The notes: generated from the sequence alone by a model not told the origin. A stretch of DNA of 64,000 bases from an uncultured Stenotrophomonas sp. (GCF_945952405.1 NZ_CAMFIA010000007.1:62001-126000), one strand, 5' to 3'; shown: positions 43,617-53,903, counted from the first letter of the stretch. Translations and numbers: made by a program.

Positions 43617-44411
43617 ATGAAGAAGACCCTGTTGCTGCCCCTGCTTGCCGCTGCGCTGGCCCTGACCGCCTGCGGCAAGTCCGGCGAGCCCTCGCAGAAG
43701 CTGGTGGTGGCCGCCACGGCCGTGCCGCACGCCGAGATCCTCGAAGTGGTCAAGCCGATCCTCAAGCAGGAAGGCGTGGACCTGGACGTGCGCGTGTTCA
43801 ACGACTACGTGCAGCCCAACGACCAGCTGGTGCAGAAGCAGGTGGATGCCAACTACTTCCAGACCGAGCCCTACCTGGATGCCTACAACCGTGACCGCAA
43901 GACCGACCTGGTGAAGGTGATCGGCGTGCACATCGAGCCGTTCGGTGCGTACTCGCGCAAGATCAAGTCGCTGGCCGAGCTGCGTGAGGGCGCCGACGTG
44001 GTGATCCCGAACGACCCGAGCAACAACAGCCGTGCGCTGATCCTGCTGCACAAGGCCGGGGTGATCGAGCTGAAGGATCCGGCCAATGCGCTGTCGACCC
44101 AGCGCGACATCGTCGCCAACCCGAAGAACCTGAAGTTCCGCGAGCTGGACTCGGCGATGCTGCCGCGCGTGCTGGACCAGGTCGACCTGGCCCTGATCAA
44201 CACCAACTACGCGCTGGATGCCGGCCTCAACCCGACCAAGGACGCGCTGGCGATCGAGAGCAAGGATTCGCCGTACGTGAACTTCCTGGTCGCACGCCCG
44301 GACAACAAGGACGATGCCCGCGTGCAGAAGCTGGCCAAGGCGCTGACCAGCCCGCAGGTGAAGGCCTTCATCGAGACCAAGTACAAGGGTGCGGTGCTGC
44401 CGGCATTCTGA
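43617..44411 (+). CDS. metQ: MetQ/NlpA family methionine-binding lipoprotein
   Basis: This 264-residue substrate-binding lipoprotein has a lipobox (LALTACGKSGE, Cys19) and the NlpA/MetQ fold (VAATAVPHAEILEVVKPILK, NDYVQPNDQLVQKQVDANYF, IPNDPSNNSRALILL). It delivers methionine to a MetNI ABC transporter, which is not in this window, so the gene is detached from its permease. It follows the WYL regulator closely. After its stop come three GTAG palindromes. Confidence 0.88.
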   Translation: MKKTLLLPLLAAALALTACGKSGEPSQKLVVAATAVPHAEILEVVKPILKQEGVDLDVRVFNDYVQPNDQLVQKQVDANYFQTEPYLDAYNRDRKTDLVKVIGVHIEPFGAYSRKIKSLAELREGADVVIPNDPSNNSRALILLHKAGVIELKDPANALSTQRDIVANPKNLKFRELDSAMLPRVLDQVDLALINTNYALDAGLNPTKDALAIESKDSPYVNFLVARPDNKDDARVQKLAKALTSPQVKAFIETKYKGAVLPAF

Positions 44412-44418
44412 CCGTACC

Positions 44419-44503
44419 GTAGCGCCGGCCGCTGGCCGGCAACGTCTTTCCGTTAGCGCCGGGCGCATGCCCGGCTGCGCGGCAGCCGGCCAGCGGCCGG
44501 CAC
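44419..44503. repeat. Three SMAG-type palindromes between metQ and glpK
   Basis: The plus-strand element GTAGCGCCGGCCGCTGGCCG-GC lies at 44419-44440. A second with GTTAG head and GCCGGGC-GCAT-GCCCGGC stem lies at 44452-44475. An inverted copy GCCGGCC-AGC-GGCCGGC lies at 44485-44501. They sit between convergent genes and may act as terminators. Confidence 0.75.
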
Positions 44504-44508
44504 GGCCT

Positions 44509-46029
<1,521 letters not shown>

Positions 46030-46051
46030 TCAGGGTAACTTACCTTTCTCT

Positions 46052-46116
46052 CTGTAGCGCCGCGCCATGCTCGGCTGTTTCTGCACAACGCAGCCGGGCG
46101 TGGCTCGGCGCTACAG
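46052..46116. repeat. Dimeric SMAG-type inverted repeat in glpD-glpK gap
   Basis: CTGTAGCGCCG and CGGCGCTACAG are the outer arms and the inner halves also pair with 3 mismatches, giving a 29-bp imperfect stem with a 7-base loop. The head GTAG on the minus strand supplies the TAG stop of glpD (46111-46113). Confidence 0.8.
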
Positions 46117-47598
46117 GCTGGGGTGCTCCATCCATGCCCGCAGCCGCGCGATCTGTGCCTGGTCCAGCTGCAACCCCAGCTTGCTCCTGCGCCACAGCAC
46201 GTCCTCCGCGCTGCGTGCCCATTCGTGGTCGCGCAGGAAGGTCACCTCGCGCGCATGCAGGCCGGCACCGAACGCCTCGCCCAGATCGTCCGGGCCCTGC
46301 ACGCCCTGCAACAGCGTCGCACTGCGGCTGCCGTAGGCCCCCGCCCAGCGCCGCGCGATGTCGGCCGGCAACCAGGGCGCCTGCGCCAGCAGGCGTGCGT
46401 GTGCCTGTGCGGCGTCGCCCCAGTCGCTGCCCGGCAGCGGGTCGCCTGTTGCCGTCCAGGCCGGTCCCATGCCGGGCAGGGCGGGGCGCAGCAGCTCCAG
46501 CGCTTCCTCGGCCAGCACCCGGTACGTGGTCAGCTTGCCGCCGAGCACATGCAGCGCCGGGGCCGGGTCGGACTGCAGCTGCAGCCGGTAGTCGCGGCTC
46601 AGCTTCGCCGCATGCGGGTCCGGATCGGCCAGCAGTGGGCGTACGCCGGCGAACTGCCAGACCACCTCACCTGCACGGATGGGCTCACGCAGGTAACGAT
46701 TGGCGGCCTCGCACAGGTAGGTGATCTCGGAAGGCAGCACGCTGCAGCGCGCCGGGTCGCCGCGGTAGTCGGTGTCGGTGGTGCCGACCAGCAGGTGATC
46801 GTGGGCGAACGGTAGCAGGAACACCACCCGGCCGTCGGGCTGCTGCAGCAGGCAGGCACTGTCATCGGGCCAGGGCCGGCGCAGCACGATGTGGCTGCCC
46901 TGCACCAGGCGCAGGGCCGGGCCACCGCTGCGCGCCTGCATCCGTTCCAGCAGGCCGCCGGCCCAAGGGCCAGCGGCATTGGCGACGGCACGCGCGGTCA
47001 CGCTGTGCTGCCGGCCATCGGCGGTTTCCAATGCAGCCTGCCAGCGGCCCTGCGCGGGGTGCAGCCCGGTGCAGCGGCAGCGTACCTGCACCTGCGCGCC
47101 GCGCTGGGCGGCATCCAGTGCGTTGAGCAGGACCAGCCGCGCATCATCGACCTGTGCATCGGCGTAACTGAACGCCTGCCGCAGGCCCGGCAAGAGCCAG
47201 CGGCCGAGCACGTCGGCGTGCAGGTCCAGCCGGCGCGAGGCGGCGAAGGCCGGGCTGCGCCGGCCGAGGTGGTCATACAGCCACAGGCCGATGCGCAGCA
47301 TCCAGCGTGGGCGCAGATGCGGTTCCCAGGGCAGCACGAAGCGCAACGGATGGACCAGGTGGGGTGCCTGCCGCCGCACCACTTCGCGCTCGCCCAGCGC
47401 TTTGCGCACCAGGCCGAACTCACCCTGTTCCAGATAGCGCAGGCCACCGTGGATCAGCTTGCTGCTGGCACTGGACGTATGCGCGGCCAGGTCATGCTGT
47501 TCGCACAGCAGGACGCGCAGGCCGCGGCCCGCGGCATCACGGGCGATGCCGGCACCGTTGATGCCGCCTCCGATCACCAGCAGGTCGATTTCGTGCAT
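46111..47598 (-). CDS. glpD: Aerobic glycerol-3-phosphate dehydrogenase
   Basis: This 495-residue FAD-dependent peripheral membrane enzyme oxidises glycerol 3-phosphate to dihydroxyacetone phosphate and feeds electrons to quinone. The N-terminal FAD motif is DLLVIGGGINGAGIARDAAG. Further conserved segments are ASSKLIHGGLRYLEQGEFGL, VVFLLPFAHDHLLVGTTDTD and LGGKLTTYR. Its final bases overlap the GTAG repeat, which contributes the stop codon. It probably forms a unit with glpK downstream; the repeat between them may tune expression. Confidence 0.96.
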   Translation of the reverse strand: MHEIDLLVIGGGINGAGIARDAAGRGLRVLLCEQHDLAAHTSSASSKLIHGGLRYLEQGEFGLVRKALGEREVVRRQAPHLVHPLRFVLPWEPHLRPRWMLRIGLWLYDHLGRRSPAFAASRRLDLHADVLGRWLLPGLRQAFSYADAQVDDARLVLLNALDAAQRGAQVQVRCRCTGLHPAQGRWQAALETADGRQHSVTARAVANAAGPWAGGLLERMQARSGGPALRLVQGSHIVLRRPWPDDSACLLQQPDGRVVFLLPFAHDHLLVGTTDTDYRGDPARCSVLPSEITYLCEAANRYLREPIRAGEVVWQFAGVRPLLADPDPHAAKLSRDYRLQLQSDPAPALHVLGGKLTTYRVLAEEALELLRPALPGMGPAWTATGDPLPGSDWGDAAQAHARLLAQAPWLPADIARRWAGAYGSRSATLLQGVQGPDDLGEAFGAGLHAREVTFLRDHEWARSAEDVLWRRSKLGLQLDQAQIARLRAWMEHPSL

Positions 47599-47614
47599 CG
47601 TGCCTCCGCATCCG

Positions 47615-47685
47615 GTCTGTATCTAGAGTCGAGCCATACTCGACTCACGTTCCAAACAGTCGAGCACGGCTCGACTCTACAGACA
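47615..47685. repeat. Dimeric SMAG-type inverted repeat upstream of glpD
   Basis: GTCTGTA and TACAGAC are the outer arms of two inverted hairpins built on AGTCGAG/CTCGACT stems. The glpD-proximal half has TCTA inserted between GTCTGTA and GAGTCGAG. It lies between ompW and glpD. Confidence 0.7.
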
Positions 47686-47702
47686 GCGGGTGACGGAAAC
47701 GA

Positions 47703-47726
47703 CGACGGGCCCCGAAGGGCCCGTCG
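47703..47726 (-). terminator. Hairpin after ompW
   Basis: CGACGGGCCC and GGGCCCGTCG pair around CGAA, about 30 bases past the ompW stop. No clear T-run is present. Confidence 0.6.
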
Positions 47727-47756
47727 CGGTACATCAATGAAGCGGTGCTGCGTGGA

Positions 47757-48392
47757 TCAGAAGCGGGCGCCGATGCCGAAGCCGACGGTCCACGGATCCA
47801 TCTTGGCTTCGCCGATCTTCTCGCCACCAACCTTCACGTCCGGGCGGGCGCGCATGTAGCGGGCGTCAGCACGGGCGAACCAGGTGGAGTTGATGTTCAT
47901 GTCCACACCGACGGTGCCGATCACGCCCTTGGCATCCTTCAGGCGGATGTCGGAGCTGCTGCCGTCGGCCAGCTTCTCGCTGCTGAAGCTCGACTGGTAG
48001 TAACCGACGCCCACGAACGGACGGAACACGTTGTCAGCCTGACCGAAGTGGTACTGGCCGCTCAGCGCGACCGGCTGCTGCTCGACCGAGCCAACGCGGG
48101 CGTTGTTGGGGCCCTTGAACTTGTTGTCGAACTTGTCGGCGGCGCCCCACAGTTCAACGGCCCAGTTGTCGTTGACGTAGTAGCTGAAGCTGACGGTCGG
48201 CGCCGGGCCACCATCGGTCTTCTTGATGCCGTCGATCGGATCATTCTTCGGCTGCAGCAGCGAGATGCCGCCAACCACGGCAAAATGCTTGCCCGAAGCG
48301 GTATCGGTGGTGCTGCTGTCCTGGGCGAAAGCGGCCGGCGCGAACGCGGCGGAGGTCAGCAGGGCGAGACTCAGGATACGGATGGAGCGCAT
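47757..48392 (-). CDS. ompW: OmpW family outer membrane protein
   Basis: This 211-residue, eight-stranded outer membrane barrel has a signal peptide (MRSIRILSLALLTSAAFA, cleaved near AFAQ). The OmpW pattern is visible in PTVSFSYYVNDNWAVELWGA (NDNWAVEL), YHFGQADNVFRPFVGVGYY, and the end DPWTVGFGIGARF. TAGGAG precedes the ATG. OmpW homologues form small hydrophobic channels; the substrate is unknown. It is divergent from the DNA glycosylase gene. Confidence 0.9.
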   Translation of the reverse strand: MRSIRILSLALLTSAAFAPAAFAQDSSTTDTASGKHFAVVGGISLLQPKNDPIDGIKKTDGGPAPTVSFSYYVNDNWAVELWGAADKFDNKFKGPNNARVGSVEQQPVALSGQYHFGQADNVFRPFVGVGYYQSSFSSEKLADGSSSDIRLKDAKGVIGTVGVDMNINSTWFARADARYMRARPDVKVGGEKIGEAKMDPWTVGFGIGARF

Positions 48393-48578
48393 GGGGGTAT
48401 CTCCTAATGTTTCTTGTTTTGGGCCCCCGGTTGCGGGGCGAGCACACCGTAGTCGCCCCAACATGAATCGAATCCGACGCGCGTTAAAAAAAGGTTTTCC
48501 TTGTTCAGCGATCAGCTCGAAAAGCCTGTATTCATGGGCTTTTCGGCAATCGCCAACATTCATTCAGTTGGAGAAGAT

Positions 48579-49094
48579 GTGAGCACGGCGACGATGTGCA
48601 TCGGCCTGCAAGCGCAGGTGAACGTGGAGTGCCGGGTGCTGTTGCTGGGCTCGATGCCGGGCGTGGCGTCGTTGCAGGAGCAGCGTTACTACGCCCATCC
48701 ACGCAATCGATTCTGGCCGCTGCTGGCGGATATCTGCGGGTTTGAGCTGGAATTGCCGTATGCGCGCAGGCTGCAGGCCCTGCAGGAAGCGGGTGTGGGC
48801 CTGTGGGATGTGATCGGCCAATGCGAACGGCGTGGCAGCCTGGACGCCGACATCGTGCGTGGCACGGAAGTGCCCAATGCGCTGCCGGCACTGATCGCCT
48901 CGCTTCCTGAGCTGGAGCTGATCGGCTGCAATGGCAGTGCGTCGATGCAGGCCTTCCAGCGCTGGGTACTGCCACGCCTGGAGGCCCCGCCACGGCTGCT
49001 TGCGCTGCCCTCCACCAGCCCGGCCAATGCCGCGTGGTCGTTGCCGCGCCTGCGTCTGGCCTGGCAGCCGGTGGCCGACGCACTGGCGACATGA
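48579..49094 (+). CDS. DNA-deoxyinosine/uracil glycosylase (UDG superfamily)
   Basis: This is a 171-residue protein of the family that carries RVLLLGSMPGVASLQEQRYY and AHPRNRFWPLL; GSMPG-x-x-S and the HPxNxFW element are its active-site motifs. Conserved GLWDVIGQCER and LPSTSPANAAW follow. It removes deaminated bases in base-excision repair. I chose the GTG at 48579 because GGAG lies just upstream; a longer frame starts at a TTG 78 bases earlier but is not protein-like. An ATG at 48594 is also possible. Confidence 0.85.
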   Translation: MSTATMCIGLQAQVNVECRVLLLGSMPGVASLQEQRYYAHPRNRFWPLLADICGFELELPYARRLQALQEAGVGLWDVIGQCERRGSLDADIVRGTEVPNALPALIASLPELELIGCNGSASMQAFQRWVLPRLEAPPRLLALPSTSPANAAWSLPRLRLAWQPVADALAT

Positions 49095-49261
49095 AGCGGA
49101 CATGGTCCGGACAATACGCTACCGACTGGTCGCGGCCGCAACCCATGGGCAACAGCGTGTCCCGGCTGCGTGCGTACTGAAAACACCTGTAACGGTTGGC
49201 GCTGGCCCCCGCTGGCCGCACAATAGACGTTTCCCTACACCAGATTGCCGGAGTTATCCCC

Positions 49262-50956
49262 ATGGCCGAAATCAAGGAAGCACTTGTCCCCGATATCGGT
49301 GACTACAGCGATATCCCGGTAATCGAGGTGCTTGTCGCCGTCGGCGACACGGTCAGGAAGGACCAGGGCCTGGTGACGCTGGAAAGCGACAAGGCGACCA
49401 TGGAAGTGCCGTCCTCGGTGGCCGGCGTGGTCAAGGAACTGAAGGTCAAGGTTGGCGACAGCCTGTCCGAAGGCAAGGTCGTGGCTCTGATCGAAGTGGC
49501 CGAAGGTGAAGCCGAAGCCGCCAAGCCGGCCGCCGCACCGGCACCGGCCAAGGCCGCTGCTCCGGCGGCCGCCACCCAGAGCGCGCCGGCCGCGGCCGCA
49601 GCAGCCCCGGCCACCAGCGGTGGCGCGGTTGAAGCCCTGGTGCCGGATATCGGCGATTACGCCGGCATTCCGGTCATCGAAGTGCTGGTTGCGGTCGGCG
49701 ACACGGTCAAGAAGGACCAGGGCCTGGTCACGCTGGAAAGCGACAAGGCCACCATGGAAGTGCCGTCTTCGGTGGCCGGTGTGGTCAAGGAGATCAAGGT
49801 CAAGGTGGGTGACAACCTGTCGCAGGGCAACGTGGTCGCCATCATCGAGGCCGAAGGCGCTGCCGCGCCGGCCCCGGCACCGGCCAAGGCCGCTGCCCCG
49901 GCCCCGGCGGCTGCAGCGCAGCCCGTGCAGGCGGCCCCGGTTGCCGCCGCTGCTCCGGTGGCTGCCGCGCCGTCGGCCGGTAGCCCGGCCAGCCCGCCGG
50001 TGCAGTTCAACGCCGATGGCGTGCTGCCGGCCAAGGTGCCGTACGCCACCCCGGCGGTGCGCGTGTTCGCCCGTGAACTGGGCGTGGACCTGCTGCAGAT
50101 CAACGGTACCGAGAAGGGCGGCCGCATCACCAAGGCCGACGTGCAGAAGTTCGTCAAGGCCGCGCTCAGCGGTGGCGTGCCGGCCACAGGCGGTGGCGCT
50201 GTCGCCGCCGGTGGCGGCCTGAACCTGCTGCCGTGGCCGAAGGTCGATTTCAGCAAGTTCGGCGAGACCGAAGTGCAGCCGCTGTCGCGCATCAAGAAGA
50301 TCTCCGGCGCCAACCTCGCCCGCAACTGGGCGATGATCCCGCACGTCACCCAGTTCGAGCAGGCCGACATCACCGACCTGGAAGGCCTGCGCGTGGCGCT
50401 GAACAAGGAGAACGAGAAGGCCGGCATCAAGCTGACCATGCTCGCCTTCCTGATCAAGGCCAGTGCCGCGGCGCTGAAGAAGTTCCCGGAATTCAACGCG
50501 TCGCTCGATGCCAGCGGTGAAAACCTGACCCTGAAGAAGTACTTCCACATCGGCTTCGCTGCCGATACGCCGAACGGCCTGGTCGTGCCGGTCATCCGCG
50601 ACGTGGACAAGAAGGGCGTGGTGCAGATCGCGCAGGAAACCGGCGAACTGGCCAAGAAGGCGCGTGACGGCAAGCTCGGCCCGGCCGACATGAGCGGCGG
50701 TTGCTTCTCGATCAGCTCGCTGGGCGGCATCGGCGGCACCGCGTTCACTCCGATCGTCAACGCACCGGAAGTGGCCATCCTCGGCGTCTCCAAGTCGTCC
50801 ATCCAGCCGGTCTGGAACGGCAAGGAATTCGCGCCGAAGCTGATGCTGCCGCTGTCGCTGAGCTACGACCACCGCGTCATCGATGGCGCGCTGGCCGCAC
50901 GCTTCACCACGTACCTGTCGCAGGTACTGGCCGACATGCGCCGCGTGCTGCTGTAA
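49262..50956 (+). CDS. aceF: Pyruvate dehydrogenase E2, dihydrolipoamide acetyltransferase
   Basis: This 564-residue core subunit of the pyruvate dehydrogenase complex has two N-terminal lipoyl domains (lipoylated Lys44 and Lys162 in ESDKATMEVPSS). Ala/Pro-rich linkers and a peripheral-subunit-binding domain follow (PYATPAVRVFARELGVDLL, RITKADVQKFVK). The acetyltransferase core has the catalytic His537 and Asp541 (SYDHRVIDGALAARF). ATG at 49262. aceE is not in the window. It forms an operon with lpdA 108 bases downstream. Confidence 0.96.
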   Translation: MAEIKEALVPDIGDYSDIPVIEVLVAVGDTVRKDQGLVTLESDKATMEVPSSVAGVVKELKVKVGDSLSEGKVVALIEVAEGEAEAAKPAAAPAPAKAAAPAAATQSAPAAAAAAPATSGGAVEALVPDIGDYAGIPVIEVLVAVGDTVKKDQGLVTLESDKATMEVPSSVAGVVKEIKVKVGDNLSQGNVVAIIEAEGAAAPAPAPAKAAAPAPAAAAQPVQAAPVAAAAPVAAAPSAGSPASPPVQFNADGVLPAKVPYATPAVRVFARELGVDLLQINGTEKGGRITKADVQKFVKAALSGGVPATGGGAVAAGGGLNLLPWPKVDFSKFGETEVQPLSRIKKISGANLARNWAMIPHVTQFEQADITDLEGLRVALNKENEKAGIKLTMLAFLIKASAAALKKFPEFNASLDASGENLTLKKYFHIGFAADTPNGLVVPVIRDVDKKGVVQIAQETGELAKKARDGKLGPADMSGGCFSISSLGGIGGTAFTPIVNAPEVAILGVSKSSIQPVWNGKEFAPKLMLPLSLSYDHRVIDGALAARFTTYLSQVLADMRRVLL

Positions 50957-51064
50957 GGCACCCGCTTCGCCCCCACCGTGCGGCCGCTGCCCCTGGCGCG
51001 GCCGCCTGACGAAACGCAGTGACAGCCCGCCGGCGGCGCCGGCCGGGCACGAGGAAAACCCACC

Positions 51065-52873
51065 ATGGCCACGATTGAAGTCAAGGTTCCCGACATCGGC
51101 GATTACAGCGATGTGCCGGTGATCGAAGTGTTGGTCGCCGTCGGCGACACGGTGAAGAAGGATCAGGGTCTGGTGACCCTGGAGTCGGACAAGGCCACCC
51201 TGGAAGTGCCGTCCTCGGCCGCCGGCGTGGTCAAGGAACTGAAGGTCAAGCTCGGCGACAGCCTTTCCGAAGGCGCCGTGGTCGTGGTGCTGGAAACCGA
51301 GGGTGCCGCCGAGGCCCCGGCCAAGGCCGCTGCGCCGGCCCCGGTGGCAGCCGCCCCGGCCAGCAAGCCGCCGGTGACGCCGTCGCACCGTGCCCCGGCC
51401 GAACCGGCTGCGCCGAAGCCGGCGCTGTCCAGCGGCAAGCCGGCCGACATCGAATGCGAAATGGTCGTGCTGGGCTCGGGCCCGGGCGGCTACACCGCGG
51501 CCTTCCGCGCCGCCGACGTCGGCCTGGACACGGTGCTGGTCGAGCGCTACGCCAGCCTCGGCGGCGTCTGCCTCAACGTCGGCTGCATTCCGTCCAAGGC
51601 GCTGCTGCATGCCGCCGCGGTGATCGACGAAGTGGCCCATGCCGGTGACTTCGGCGTCGAGTTCGGCAAGCCGACCATCACCCTGGACAAGCTGCGCGAG
51701 TACAAGGAAAAGGTCGTCAACCAGCTGACCAAGGGCCTGGCCGGCATGGCCAAGCAGCGCAAGGTCCGCAATGTGCAGGGCGTCGGCAGGTTCCTCTCGG
51801 CCAACGAGCTGGAGATCACCGCCGCCGATGGCAGCACCCAGCTGCTGCGCTTCCAGAAGTGCATCATCGCGGCCGGTTCGCAGGCGGTGAAGCTGCCGAA
51901 CTTCCCGTGGGACGACAAGCGCGTGATGGATTCCACCGATGCGCTGGAGCTGGCCGAAGTGCCGGGCTCGCTGCTGGTCGTCGGTGGCGGCATCATCGGC
52001 CTGGAAATGGCCACCGTGTACAGCGCACTGGGCAGCAAGGTCACCGTGGTCGAGTTCATGGACCAGCTGATGCCGGGCGCCGACAAGGACCTGGTCAAGC
52101 CGCTGGCCGACCGCCTGAAGAAGCAGGGCATCGAAGTGCACCTGAAGACCAAGGCCTCGGGTGTCACCGCCGACGCCAAGGGCATCACCGTGACCTTCGA
52201 CGCGGCCGAGGAAGGGCAGTCGCCGGCACTGGCGCAGGGCACCTTCGATCGCGTGCTGGTGGCGGTGGGTCGTTCGCCGAACGGCAAGAAGATCGATGCC
52301 GAGAAGGCCGGCGTGCAGGTCACCGAGCGTGGCTTCATTCCGGTCGATCGCCAGATGCGTACCAACGTGCCGCACATCTTTGCCATCGGCGACATCGTCG
52401 GCAACCCGATGCTGGCGCACAAGGCCACGCATGAGGGCAAGCTGGCCGCCGAAGTGGCCGCCGGGCACAAGAAGGAGTGGGTGGCACGGGTGATTCCGTC
52501 GGTGGCCTACACCAACCCGGAAATCGCCTGGGTCGGCGTGACCGAGACCGAAGCCAAGGCCAAGGGCCTGAAGGTCGGCGTGGCCAAGTTCCCGTGGGCA
52601 GCCAGCGGCCGTGCGATCGGCATCGGGCGTACCGAGGGCTTCACCAAGCTGATCTTCGACGAAGAGACCCACCGCATCATCGGTGGTGCGATCGTCGGCG
52701 TGCATGCCGGTGACCTGCTGGCCGAGATCGGCCTGGCGATCGAGATGGGCGCCGAGGCCGAAGACATCGGCCACACCATCCACGCCCACCCGACGCTGAG
52801 CGAGTCGGTGGCGATGGCGTCGGAAATCTACGACGGCACGATCACCGACCTGTACATGCCGAAGAAGAAGTAA
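51065..52873 (+). CDS. lpdA: Dihydrolipoyl dehydrogenase E3 with an N-terminal lipoyl domain
   Basis: This 602-residue protein carries a lipoyl domain at residues 1-80 (Lys43 in LESDKATLEVPSS). A linker leads to a complete dihydrolipoyl dehydrogenase with FAD motif VVLGSGPGGYTAAF and redox disulfide Cys169-Cys174 (GGVCLNVGCIPSK). NAD-binding sequence is LLVVGGGIIGLEMATVYSAL and the catalytic HAHPTLSES is at the C-terminus. It reoxidises lipoyl groups of the pyruvate (and possibly 2-oxoglutarate) complex. The lipoyl-E3 fusion is known in xanthomonads and Neisseria and lets E3 dock or swing with E2. Confidence 0.96.
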   Translation: MATIEVKVPDIGDYSDVPVIEVLVAVGDTVKKDQGLVTLESDKATLEVPSSAAGVVKELKVKLGDSLSEGAVVVVLETEGAAEAPAKAAAPAPVAAAPASKPPVTPSHRAPAEPAAPKPALSSGKPADIECEMVVLGSGPGGYTAAFRAADVGLDTVLVERYASLGGVCLNVGCIPSKALLHAAAVIDEVAHAGDFGVEFGKPTITLDKLREYKEKVVNQLTKGLAGMAKQRKVRNVQGVGRFLSANELEITAADGSTQLLRFQKCIIAAGSQAVKLPNFPWDDKRVMDSTDALELAEVPGSLLVVGGGIIGLEMATVYSALGSKVTVVEFMDQLMPGADKDLVKPLADRLKKQGIEVHLKTKASGVTADAKGITVTFDAAEEGQSPALAQGTFDRVLVAVGRSPNGKKIDAEKAGVQVTERGFIPVDRQMRTNVPHIFAIGDIVGNPMLAHKATHEGKLAAEVAAGHKKEWVARVIPSVAYTNPEIAWVGVTETEAKAKGLKVGVAKFPWAASGRAIGIGRTEGFTKLIFDEETHRIIGGAIVGVHAGDLLAEIGLAIEMGAEAEDIGHTIHAHPTLSESVAMASEIYDGTITDLYMPKKK

Positions 52874-52895
52874 GGCGTCCGCGCCTTCTTCGAGT

Positions 52896-52925
52896 AGAAA
52901 ACCCCGGCCCTGGCCGGGGTTTTCT
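52896..52925 (+). terminator. Rho-independent terminator after lpdA
   Basis: AGAAAACCCCGGCC pairs perfectly with GGCCGGGGTTTTCT around CT, giving a 14-bp stem with the T-run inside the arm, 23 bases past the stop. The palindrome works on both strands. Confidence 0.85.
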
Positions 52926-53016
52926 GCTTTGAGGGGCCGCGCGCGGGTGCTGGCGCCGCGCTGCCAGCCCGTGTCGCCTGGACGCCGGCGTGAGCCGAAG
53001 CGCGCGACGCGGAAAC

Positions 53017-53051
53017 AAAAAAGCGCGGCCCCGATGTACCGGAGGCCGCGC
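53017..53051 (-). terminator. Rho-independent terminator of the outer membrane protein gene
   Basis: Minus-strand GCGCGGCC and GGCCGCGC stem followed by TTTTTTG, 34 bases past the stop of the gene at 53085. Confidence 0.85.
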
Positions 53052-53084
53052 CAGGAGAGAGAGTGCCGTGGAAGGGGCGGGGGA

Positions 53085-53903
53085 TCAGAACACGAAGCTG
53101 ACGCCGGCGACCGGACCCTTGAATTCCTGCTTCAGGCCGATGGTGCCATCGCTGCCCTTCTTGTCCGCGTCGAGCTTGAACCAGTCGTAGCCGGCGAACA
53201 CGCCGAAGTTCCTGGTGAAGCGGTAGTCGACGATGGCGTTGGCGCGGCTCAGGTCACCCTTGTAGTCGTCGAAGCTGCCCCAGCGGGTGTTGAGGTACTG
53301 GCCCTGCACGGTGATCATCCACTTCTCCGACGGGGTGAAGCTCAGCCGTGCACCGACCACCGGCGCCACGCCGTCGGTCTTCTCGTTGAGGAACTGGCCT
53401 TCATACACCGTGCCCAGGTCGGCATAGGCCTTGCTGCTCACCTTGGCGTACTCGGCGCCGATCTGCAGGCCGAGATCGAAGGTATCGGTATCTACCACCG
53501 AGTAGTCATAGACCAGGCTGGCCACCTGGTACTTCAGCTCGCCCTTGACGAAGCTGCCGGACGGCACGTTGACGTCACCGAAGGAGATGTCCTGGCCGAG
53601 GGTCTCGCGGCGGTCCTTGTCGTACTTGAAGTAGTTGAACAGCAGGCGCTGGCGGTTGCTGATGCGGAACATGCCGTCGATGCGCGGTTCCCACTCCTTG
53701 CCCCCCAGCTTGAAGTCCTCGGAGAAGCCGATGTCCTGCCCGGCCACGTTGGTCTTGCCGCGGATCGTATTGTCCGAGTCGATGTTCATTGCACCCAGGC
53801 GCAGGGCGAAGCGGTCATCGCCTTCGGCGGCGTGGGCGGCATTGGCGAACGAGGCGCCGGCGGCGAGCAGGGAGAGGGCGAGCAGGGTGGGTACGGAGCG
53901 CAT
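53085..53903 (-). CDS. Outer membrane beta-barrel protein, function unknown
   Basis: This 272-residue protein has a signal peptide (MRSVPTLLALSLLAAGASFA, cleaved near AHAAEG). The predicted barrel has about ten strands, with alternating aromatic residues (FNYFKYDKDRRETLG, NFGVFAGYDWFKLDA) and a terminal Phe (VAGVSFVF). It resembles OmpA-like or porin-type proteins that xanthomonads encode singly. A canonical minus-strand terminator lies 118 bases upstream of the start, so the gene either has a promoter below 54021 or a long regulated leader. Confidence 0.8.
   Translation of the reverse strand: MRSVPTLLALSLLAAGASFANAAHAAEGDDRFALRLGAMNIDSDNTIRGKTNVAGQDIGFSEDFKLGGKEWEPRIDGMFRISNRQRLLFNYFKYDKDRRETLGQDISFGDVNVPSGSFVKGELKYQVASLVYDYSVVDTDTFDLGLQIGAEYAKVSSKAYADLGTVYEGQFLNEKTDGVAPVVGARLSFTPSEKWMITVQGQYLNTRWGSFDDYKGDLSRANAIVDYRFTRNFGVFAGYDWFKLDADKKGSDGTIGLKQEFKGPVAGVSFVF

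Noticed and set aside
49235-52789. A minus-strand frame of 1184 codons opposite aceF-lpdA
   Set aside because: Antisense to two certain genes, with no domain and a composition typical of GC-rich shadow frames.
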